Positions 57,861 to 64,000 of a DNA stretch of 64,000 bases are shown here, one piece after another. Numbering within the stretch: position 1 is the first letter of the stretch; each line of letters opens with the position of its first letter. Below the pieces are notes generated by a model. It was given only the letters and a program-made list of their open reading frames with translations, had not been told where the DNA came from and searched no databases. This stretch comes from Micromonospora sp. NBRC 110009. Its GTDB lineage: Bacteria; Actinomycetota; Actinomycetes; Mycobacteriales; Micromonosporaceae. The translations under genes were made by a program, and so were the position numbers. The stretch covers positions 6,138,001 to 6,202,000 of the forward strand of contig NZ_CP130427.1 in assembly GCF_030518795.1 (NCBI RefSeq). The letters are read 5' to 3'.

Positions 57861-60350
57861 TCACTCCGCCCCGAGCGCAACCACCACCGGGCGGGACAGC
57901 GCCCGCCGGGCCGGCAGAACGGCGGCGGCCAGGGCGGCCAGAGCCGCCACCGCGATGATCAGGCCGAGCCGGCCCCAGGGCAGCACCAGCGTGAACTCGC
58001 CGCCGATCCGGGCGACGACGGCCATCGCGGCGGCCGCCACCCCGGTGCCCAGCGCCACGCCGAGCAGCGTGCCGACCAGCGCGGTGAGCACCGCCTCGAC
58101 CGCCAGCACCGCCCGCATCCCGCCCCGGGTCAGGCCCACGGCCCGCAGCACGGCGTTCTCCCGGGTCCGTTCCACCACCGACAGGCTGAGCGTGTTGGCC
58201 ACCCCGACCAGCGAAATCACCACGGCCAGGCCGAGCAGCGCGGTGACGAAGGCCAGCACCAGGTCCACCGTGCCGGTCAGCATCTTCTTGTACGCGCCCT
58301 GGTCAAGCAGGTTCACCGTCGGGTAGTTCGCGAGCACCGACTCGAGGGCGGCCCGGGCGGTGTCCGGGGAGACACCGTCGGCGGGATCCACCTCGGCCAG
58401 GTAACCCCGCTCGGCGGGGAAGAGCCGCGCGAAGTCGGCGTCGACCACGTCCACCACGTGCCCGGCGGGCACCGGGCTGCCGGCCAGCGCCGGCCCCTCG
58501 TCGGCGACGACGGCCGCCACCCGGAACGGCCGACCGGCCAGCGTGACCGTCGCACCGACCGTCCAGCCCTCCGCCGCCGCCAACTCGCGGTGCACCAGCA
58601 CCGATCCCGGCGCCAACCGGGCCGGGTCGCCGGCGTCCACGGCGGTGAGCGTGCGCCGGACCAGCGCCGGGTGGGCGGACCGCAGCTCGACGCCGCCGAC
58701 CACCCGGCTGCGCTGCTCGTGCACGACACCCAGTTCCGGGCGGGCGGCCAGCTCGTGAAGCAGCGGGGCGGGCAGTTCCCCGCCGATCCCGGTGACCAGG
58801 AAGTCCACCCCGATCTGCCGGTCCACGGCGCCCTCGATGCTGGCCTTCGCGCTGCCGGCGCCGACGACGAACGCCGACACCAGGCCGATCCCCATCACCA
58901 TGGCGGTGGCCGTCGCCGCCACCCGGCGCGGGTTGCGGACGGCGTTCGCCACCGCCAGCCCGGCGGTGGCGCCGAGCAGCCGGCGGACCGGCCGTCCGAG
59001 CGCCCGGAGCAGCGCCGGCACCAACACCGGACCGAACAGCACGATGCCCAGGAAGGCGAGCACGCCGCCCGCCGCGACCAGCGGCACCTGACCGGTCCGA
59101 CCGGCGCCGACCAGCGCCGCCAGCCCGGCGGCGAGGACCACCGCGCCGGCCACCAGCCGCACCCGCCCGGCCCCCCGGGCCGGCCGCACAGCCGCGTCGG
59201 TCAGCGCGGCCACCGGGGCGATCCGGGTGCCCTGCCACGCCGGCACCGCGGCGGACACCACGGTCAGCAGCGTGCCGAGACCGAGGCAGAGCAGCACCGT
59301 ACGGACGGTGACGGTGAGCCCGCCGGCGACCGGGGCGTCCAGCGCGGACAGCAGCGCGCCGAGCCCCACCGCCAGCCCGACGCCGGCCAGCACACCGACG
59401 GCCGAGGCGAGCAGTCCAGTCAGCGCCGCCTCCGCCAGCGCGGCCCGGAAGACCTGTCCCCGGGTGGCCCCGACCAGGCGCAGCAGCGCGGTCCGCCGGG
59501 TCCGCTGGGCGAGCACGATGGCGAAGGTGTTGGCGATCACGAAGCCGGCCACCACCACCGCCACCGCGGCGAACGTCATCAGGAACAGCCCGAACTGCCG
59601 GCCGCCGCGGACCGCGTCCTCGACCGCCTCGTCGAGGATGGCCTGCCGGTCCTTGACCGGCACGCCCGGGCCGACGACCGCGCGGACCCGCTCGGCCAGC
59701 GCCGCCCGGTCCACGTCCGGCCGGGCGGCCACCATGATCCGGCCGTACCCGGGCTCGCCGCCGACGCTCAGCGCGTCGGCGCCGACCAGCCCGAGGTACG
59801 GGCCGCCGACGTCGCGGGTCGTGCCGGCCACGTCGACCGTGCCGACCAGGGTGTACGGCCGCGCCGGTCCCCCGGACCCGCCGATCCGCACCGGGCCGCC
59901 CAGGATGAAGCCCTGGTCGGCGACGGTGGGGGCGTCGAGCACCAGCTCACCGGGGCGCTGGGGCAGCCGCCCGGCGACCACGTCGTACGACTGGAGGGCC
60001 GGCTCGGTGGGAACTGCGGCCAGGACGGCGTAGCCGAGCACCGGCCGGCCGTCCGCGCCGACGATCCCCGCGGTCCCGGTCACCTCCCCCGCGGCGGCCG
60101 CCACCCCGTCCACGGCACGGATCCGGTCGACCAGGGTGGGCGGCAGCGGCTGCTGCCCGGCGTACGCGGCCAGGTCGGTGTGCCGGTCGAAGGCGCCCGC
60201 CCGGGCGGACGCCCCGGCGCGCATGCCGTCGGTGAAGATCAGGGTGCCGGCGACGAAGGCGACGCCGAGGACGATGGCCAGCGAGGAGAGCAGCAGGCGC
60301 AGCCCGTCCGCGCGGACCTGGCGCAGGGTGAGACGCAGCATGCCGGTCAC
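57861..60350 (-). CDS. FtsX/MacB-type ABC transporter permease
   Basis: This 829-residue membrane protein has two repeats of the FtsX-like permease. Each has a TM helix then a large extracytoplasmic loop and three more helices, for example LLLSSLAIVLGVAFVAGTLI, FVIANTFAIVLAQRTRRTALLRLVGA is shortened here to FVIANTFAIVLAQRTR, and NTLSLSVVERTRENAVLRAV. The GTG start (60348-60350) overlaps the ATPase stop as GTGA; an ATG nine bases later is also possible. It works with the ATPase, likely exporting a peptide or antibiotic or moving lipids. Confidence 0.9.
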   Translation of the reverse strand: MTGMLRLTLRQVRADGLRLLLSSLAIVLGVAFVAGTLIFTDGMRAGASARAGAFDRHTDLAAYAGQQPLPPTLVDRIRAVDGVAAAAGEVTGTAGIVGADGRPVLGYAVLAAVPTEPALQSYDVVAGRLPQRPGELVLDAPTVADQGFILGGPVRIGGSGGPARPYTLVGTVDVAGTTRDVGGPYLGLVGADALSVGGEPGYGRIMVAARPDVDRAALAERVRAVVGPGVPVKDRQAILDEAVEDAVRGGRQFGLFLMTFAAVAVVVAGFVIANTFAIVLAQRTRRTALLRLVGATRGQVFRAALAEAALTGLLASAVGVLAGVGLAVGLGALLSALDAPVAGGLTVTVRTVLLCLGLGTLLTVVSAAVPAWQGTRIAPVAALTDAAVRPARGAGRVRLVAGAVVLAAGLAALVGAGRTGQVPLVAAGGVLAFLGIVLFGPVLVPALLRALGRPVRRLLGATAGLAVANAVRNPRRVAATATAMVMGIGLVSAFVVGAGSAKASIEGAVDRQIGVDFLVTGIGGELPAPLLHELAARPELGVVHEQRSRVVGGVELRSAHPALVRRTLTAVDAGDPARLAPGSVLVHRELAAAEGWTVGATVTLAGRPFRVAAVVADEGPALAGSPVPAGHVVDVVDADFARLFPAERGYLAEVDPADGVSPDTARAALESVLANYPTVNLLDQGAYKKMLTGTVDLVLAFVTALLGLAVVISLVGVANTLSLSVVERTRENAVLRAVGLTRGGMRAVLAVEAVLTALVGTLLGVALGTGVAAAAMAVVARIGGEFTLVLPWGRLGLIIAVAALAALAAAVLPARRALSRPVVVALGAE

Positions 60351-61111
60351 CGCCCGACCGGCACGCCGGCCGGCTCCAGCCGGGCGAGCGCGTCGAGGAC
60401 CTGCGGGGCGGTCGGCGCGTGCAGCTCGTCGACCAGCCGGCCGTCGGCGAGGAAGACCACCCGGTCGGCGTGGGCGGCGGCCACCGGATCGTGGGTAACC
60501 ATCACCACGGTCTGGCCGAGGATGTCGACCGCCTGGCGGAGCAGCCGCAGCACCTCCGCGCCGGAGCGGGAGTCGAGGTTTCCGGTCGGCTCGTCGGCGA
60601 AGATCACCCACGGTCGGGTGACCAGGGCGCGGGCCACGGCCACCCGCTGCTGCTGGCCGCCGGAGAGCTCGGCGGGCCGGTGGCCGAGCCGGTCGGCGAG
60701 GCCGACCGCAGCCACCACCTGCCGCAGCCAGGCGGGGTCGGGCCGCCGGCCGGCGATGGCCAGCGGCAGCACGATGTTCTCCTCGGCGGTGAGGGTAGGC
60801 AGCAGGTTGAACTTCTGGAAGACGAAGCCGACCCGGTCCCGCCGGAGCAGGGTCAGCCGCCGGTCGTCGAGCCGGGCGAGGTCGGCGTCGCCGATGCGCA
60901 CCGTCCCGGCGGAGGGCCGGTCCAGGCCGGCCAGGCAGTGCAGCAGGGTCGACTTGCCGGAGCCGGACGGGCCCATGATGGCGGTGAAGCGGCCGGCGGC
61001 GAGGTCGAGGTCGACACCGTCGAGGGCGACGACCCGGGACTGCCCGGAGCCGTACTCCTTGCGCAGGTCGCGGGTGGTGACGGCGACGCCGGTGGGCGGG
61101 GTTGCGGACAC
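60347..61111 (-). CDS. ABC transporter ATP-binding protein (MacB/LolD type)
   Basis: The GTG at 61109-61111 follows AGGAG. The 254-residue ATPase has Walker A GPSGSGKSTL, the Q-loop FVFQKFNLLP, the signature LSGGQQQRVAVARAL, Walker B VIFADEPTGNLD and the H-loop MVTHDP. It couples to the downstream permease by a 4-bp overlap. An inverted GTCGGA / TCCGAC pair in the promoter region (about 61122-61150) could bind the neighbouring response regulator. Confidence 0.92.
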   Translation of the reverse strand: MSATPPTGVAVTTRDLRKEYGSGQSRVVALDGVDLDLAAGRFTAIMGPSGSGKSTLLHCLAGLDRPSAGTVRIGDADLARLDDRRLTLLRRDRVGFVFQKFNLLPTLTAEENIVLPLAIAGRRPDPAWLRQVVAAVGLADRLGHRPAELSGGQQQRVAVARALVTRPWVIFADEPTGNLDSRSGAEVLRLLRQAVDILGQTVVMVTHDPVAAAHADRVVFLADGRLVDELHAPTAPQVLDALARLEPAGVPVGR

Positions 61112-61233
61112 GTGGTGCTCCTGTCGGACACGATCATCTTTCGCATCCGACGCTATGCCCGACACCCCGTTGTCGATCTCCACCTGCGCGCTCGACCTCG
61201 GTACGCCCCGGGTCGCCCCGGACCGGGCGGACC

Positions 61234-61253
61234 CGTACGACTCAGGTCGTACG
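61234..61253. promoter_or_regulatory. Palindrome CGTACGAC-TCAG-GTCGTACG
   Basis: 8-bp arms at 61234-61241 and 61246-61253 around TCAG, 5 bp past the response-regulator stop and about 125 bp before the ABC ATPase start. It may end the two-component transcript or act as an operator for the ABC genes. Confidence 0.45.
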
Positions 61254-61258
61254 CCGGG

Positions 61259-61924
61259 TCAGCCGCCCGGGGTGACCAGCCCGCTCTCGTACGCCAGCAC
61301 CACCGCCTGCACCCGGTCGCGGAGCTGCAGCTTCGCCAGGATCCGGCCGACGTGCGTCTTCACCGTCGCCTCGGCCACGTGCACCCGGGCGGCGATCTCG
61401 GCGTTGGACAGCCCCTGCGCCACGAGCAGCAGCACCTCCCGCTCCCGCTCGGTGAGCTGGGCCAGCCGGGGGTCCTCGGCGGGGCCGGGGCCGAGCTGGC
61501 CGGCGAACCGGTCGAGCAGCCGCCGGGTCACCGACGGGGCCACCACCGAGTCGCCCTCGGCGACCACCCGGATCGCGGCGAGCAGCTCCTCGGGCGGCAC
61601 GTTCTTCAGCAGGAAGCCGCTGGCACCGGCCCGCAGCGCGGCGAACGCGTCCGCCTCGGTGTCGAAGGTGGTGAGCACCAGCACCCGGGGCCGGCGGTCG
61701 GCCGGCCGGGCGGCGATCCGGCGGGTCGCCTCCACCCCGTCCATCGTCGGCATCCGCAGGTCCATCACCACCAGGTCGGCCTCGACCCGGTCCAGCACGC
61801 GCAGCGCGTCGGCGCCGTCGATCGCCTCGCCGACCACCGCCAGGTCGGGCTGCGAGTCGAGCACCATGCGGAACCCGGCGCGCACCAGCGCCTGGTCGTC
61901 GACGATGACCACCCGGACCGTCAT
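61259..61924 (-). CDS. NarL/LuxR family response regulator
   Basis: This 221-residue protein has an N-terminal receiver domain (VRVVIVDDQALVRAGFRMVL, phospho-acceptor Asp in ADLVVMDLRMP, then TTF and K in FLLKNVPP) and a C-terminal LuxR-type HTH (LTEREREVLLLVAQGLSNAE and ATVKTHVGRIL). The start ATG overlaps the histidine kinase stop by 4 bp. It probably controls the ABC transporter genes just downstream on the same strand. Confidence 0.93.
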   Translation of the reverse strand: MTVRVVIVDDQALVRAGFRMVLDSQPDLAVVGEAIDGADALRVLDRVEADLVVMDLRMPTMDGVEATRRIAARPADRRPRVLVLTTFDTEADAFAALRAGASGFLLKNVPPEELLAAIRVVAEGDSVVAPSVTRRLLDRFAGQLGPGPAEDPRLAQLTEREREVLLLVAQGLSNAEIAARVHVAEATVKTHVGRILAKLQLRDRVQAVVLAYESGLVTPGG

Positions 61925-63129
61925 GCAGCCTCCTCCTCGGCTCCGGCTGCCGACGGTAGCGGCAGCCGCGCCTCGACCCGCCAGCCCCCGGCCAGCGCCG
62001 GCCCCGCGGTGAGGGTGCCGTCGTACACCCCGACCCGCTCCCGCATCCCGACCAGGCCGTGCCCGCCCGGCGGTGCCGGCCGGACCGCCGGACGGCCGCG
62101 GCCGTCGTCGACGGCCCGGACCACGACGGCGTCCGGGGACCAGGCCAGGTCCAGCGCGACGGACGCGCCCACCCCGGCGTGCTTGAGGGTGTTGGTCAGC
62201 GACTCCTGCACCACCCGGTAGACGGTCAGCTCCAGGCCGGGCGGCAGGGCCGGCGGCTCACCGGTGGTGGCGTAGGTGATCTCCAGGCCGGCGGCGCGGA
62301 ACCGGTCCAGCAGGTCGGGCAGCTCGACCACCGCCGGTCGGCGGTGCGCCGGCTCGGCCGCCGCGCCGGGCGCGGCTACCGGCTCCGGCCGGCTCGGCTC
62401 CCGCAGTACGCCCACCAGCCGGCGCATCTCCTCCAGCGCCTGCCGCCCGGTGTCCGCGACCACCTTGGCCGCCTCCCGGGCGGTGGCCGGGTCCCGGTCG
62501 ATGGTGAACCGCACGCCGTCGGCCTGCACGATCATCACCGCCATGCTGTGCGCGACCACGTCGTGCAGCTCCCGGGCGATCCGGGTGCGCTCCTCGGCCA
62601 CCGCGGCCCGGGCCTCGGCCTCCCGCTCCCGTTCCAGCGTGGCGGCCCGCTCCTCGAGGGTCAGCACGTAGAGCCGGCGGGTCCGCACGTTCAGGCCGAC
62701 CAGCCAGACCGCCCCGGTGACCGTCCCGAACCAGATGGCGCTGGCCCACCACGCGGCCGGTCCGGGCACCTGGAGCGCGGCGAGCACCACGCCGACCGCG
62801 GCCACCGCTCCGGCGATCACCCCGTCCCGGAGCCGGTCGGCGTACTTGATCACGCTGTAGAGGGCGATCAGCACGGCGACGTCGTAGCCGAGCGGACCCC
62901 AGTGGGCGAGCACCTGCGTCAGGGCGAGCGCGCCCACCACGACCGCCACCGTCGACGGATGGGTCCGCCGGAACAGCAGGGCCGCCCCCATCGCGACCCC
63001 GACGGCGCTGGCCGGCCAGCCGCCGGGCTGGGCCACGACCCCGGCGACGGCGAAGAGCGCCACCAGCCCGGCGACGGCGACGTCGAAGGCGACGCTCCGC
63101 AACGGGCGGCCGAAGATCACGCGGTCCAC
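61921..63129 (-). CDS. Histidine kinase (NarL-type partner, HisKA_3)
   Basis: The kinase has about five N-terminal membrane helices (FDVAVAGLVALFAVAGVVAQ and on), a coiled linker (LTLEERAATLEREREAEAR), HisKA_3 with the phospho-His in ARELHDVVAHSMAVM, and an HATPase domain (VVQESLTNTLKHAG, PGGHGLVGMRERV). I use the GTG at 63127-63129, 8 nt after TACGCT; a GTG two codons earlier cannot lie on that transcript. About 402 residues. Coupled to its response regulator by a 4-bp overlap. Confidence 0.92.
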   Translation of the reverse strand: MDRVIFGRPLRSVAFDVAVAGLVALFAVAGVVAQPGGWPASAVGVAMGAALLFRRTHPSTVAVVVGALALTQVLAHWGPLGYDVAVLIALYSVIKYADRLRDGVIAGAVAAVGVVLAALQVPGPAAWWASAIWFGTVTGAVWLVGLNVRTRRLYVLTLEERAATLEREREAEARAAVAEERTRIARELHDVVAHSMAVMIVQADGVRFTIDRDPATAREAAKVVADTGRQALEEMRRLVGVLREPSRPEPVAAPGAAAEPAHRRPAVVELPDLLDRFRAAGLEITYATTGEPPALPPGLELTVYRVVQESLTNTLKHAGVGASVALDLAWSPDAVVVRAVDDGRGRPAVRPAPPGGHGLVGMRERVGVYDGTLTAGPALAGGWRVEARLPLPSAAGAEEEAA

Positions 63130-63166
63130 GGTCACCCAGCGTACGGGGTGGGCTGCCCGTCGATGC

Positions 63167-63607
63167 CTACCGAGCTTGATCGGCTGGGTCCTGGAGCTTC
63201 GGCGGATGTGGACCGGTGCCGCAGGCGACGATCAGGGCGGCGGTGACCGGAAGCAGGAAGAGCCCGATGGACGCCATCGCCAGCAGGTTGAACCCGGCCA
63301 CCAGCCTGGTCAGCACCCACGCGGACGGCATCGAGCGCAGCCACAGCGCGCACCCGACCAGGGCGGTCGCCAGCAGCGGCACCCCGAGTACGACGGCGGC
63401 ACCCGGGCCGTTCACCTCCACGACCGTGCCCGATCCTGGCGTGACGTCGCCCGACGCCGACACCGTCTCCGAGCGGTAGACCGGAAGCACGAACCCCGCG
63501 ACGACGAGCACGATCCCGTAGGCACCGGCAAGCAGCAACGCGACGGCAGCGATGCGACCCAGGCGGTTGCGAGCCGAGTGCACGAGGCGCGACCTGCTGC
63601 CCTTCAC
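63167..63607 (-). CDS. Small membrane protein of unknown function
   Basis: The GTG at 63605-63607 follows AGGAGG by 8 nt. The 146-residue product has an N-terminal basic tail, then helices IAAVALLLAGAYGIVLVVAG, VVLGVPLLATALVGCALW and a third near MASIGLFLLPVTAALIVACG. A short exposed loop (VYRSETVSASGDVTPGSG) lies between the first two. Not recognised. It may belong with the two-component system, whose kinase starts 38 bp downstream on the same strand. Confidence 0.65.
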   Translation of the reverse strand: MKGSRSRLVHSARNRLGRIAAVALLLAGAYGIVLVVAGFVLPVYRSETVSASGDVTPGSGTVVEVNGPGAAVVLGVPLLATALVGCALWLRSMPSAWVLTRLVAGFNLLAMASIGLFLLPVTAALIVACGTGPHPPKLQDPADQAR

Positions 63608-63682
63608 GACCCCATCCTCCTCTCCCGCTGCCTCGTCGTCAGCACCCGAACGGGACGAGGCCAACGTAGGCGGCGGGAAGCG

Positions 63683-64000
63683 TCAGGAGTGCCACCGGTC
63701 GGGTCGCAACACCACCTCGACCAGCTCCGGGAAGGCGTGGATGAAGGCGCTGACGTGGCGGACGTCGAAGTCCGCCCGCTTTCGCACCCCGCTCTGCAGA
63801 CAGGCGATGAAGTGTAGGCCGGCACCGGCGGCGGCCTGCGCGTCTCCCGGGGAGTCGCCGACGTACACGCACTGCTGCGGAGCCAGCCCGGTGGCCGTCA
63901 GCAGCTCGTCGAACACCCGGGGGTCCGGCTTGCCGAATCGCGTGTTGTCCGCGTGGTAGACAGCGCTCACCCGCTGCGCCAGGACGTGATCCGGCGCGAG
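63683..64000 (-). CDS. HAD superfamily hydrolase (3' part; 5' end beyond the window)
   Basis: The visible 105 codons run off the window edge. They carry the HAD motif III Lys region (ADNTRFGKPDPRVFDELL) and motif IV (QQCVYVGDSPGDAQAAAGAG), so the N-terminal motif I Asp and the cap lie outside. This is a phosphatase / phosphoglycolate-phosphatase-type member. The last residues (FIHAFPELVEVVLRPDRWHS) have no special feature. Confidence 0.82.
   Translation of the reverse strand, partial: LAPDHVLAQRVSAVYHADNTRFGKPDPRVFDELLTATGLAPQQCVYVGDSPGDAQAAAGAGLHFIACLQSGVRKRADFDVRHVSAFIHAFPELVEVVLRPDRWHS

Noticed and set aside
1..64000. CRISPR arrays, insertion sequences, rRNA operons
   Set aside because: No regularly spaced repeats, no transposase motif and no rRNA sequence was recognised on either strand.

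Overview
The window looks like chromosomal DNA of a high-G+C actinomycete, most likely a Micromonospora-type member of the Micromonosporaceae. Supporting signs are the strong G/C third-position bias, a complete egtABCD ergothioneine set, two DUF664/DinB-type proteins, abundant secreted hydrolases, and many genes whose start codon lies 6-8 nt after a TANNNT-like -10 box with no Shine-Dalgarno site (leaderless transcription). No rRNA, integrase, transposase or CRISPR array was seen.

Region by region. 0.2-22.3 kb is an accessory stretch of mostly single genes with unrelated jobs: a PadR regulator divergent from an alpha/beta hydrolase; a secreted M14 carboxypeptidase; a secreted S8 protease with autotransporter-type repeats; an orphan CdiI-like immunity protein; HEAT-repeat, YcxB-like and DinB proteins; a lipoprotein; a membrane-anchored multicopper oxidase; an ArsR regulator; GH30 and GH3 glycosidases; and several hydrolases. 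Three gene relics lie among them: an ECF sigma C-terminus, a frameshifted methyltransferase and a truncated PhzF.

22.4-24.8 kb is the most striking locus. Eight tRNA or tRNA-like genes lie on the minus strand, four on each side of an rtcB RNA-ligase gene. Several have non-canonical features. The array is preceded by a promoter, a 40-codon Arg/Trp-rich reading frame and a strong intrinsic terminator, which together resemble an attenuator.

24.8-31.9 kb holds a DUF6058 protein, a Tet(M)/OtrA-type ribosomal protection gene with an overlapping 36-codon upstream reading frame, a DUF6193-like protein, an esterase, a DinB protein, an M36-like metalloprotease and a VanX-type dipeptidase. 31.9-46.9 kb is a cell-envelope region: two paralogous D,D-carboxypeptidases, an MFS/SDR pair, LtrA, a polysaccharide deacetylase / GT28 / PAP2-kinase-MprF-like three-gene unit, a dual-specificity-type phosphatase, a GT4 glycosyltransferase, a low-molecular-weight tyrosine phosphatase and its likely opponent, a BY-kinase/Wzz protein. 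47.4-54.3 kb holds nhaA, a GDT1 family transporter behind a probable yybP-ykoY manganese riboswitch, and the egtABCD operon. 54.4-64 kb holds an ECF sigma/anti-sigma-like pair, a PknB-like kinase, a MacB-like ABC transporter with its two-component system, a small membrane protein and the C-terminal part of a HAD hydrolase that runs off the window.

Coordinates of starts were chosen from Shine-Dalgarno sites or leaderless -10 boxes read in the sequence. Family assignments come from recognised motifs and were not checked against a database.
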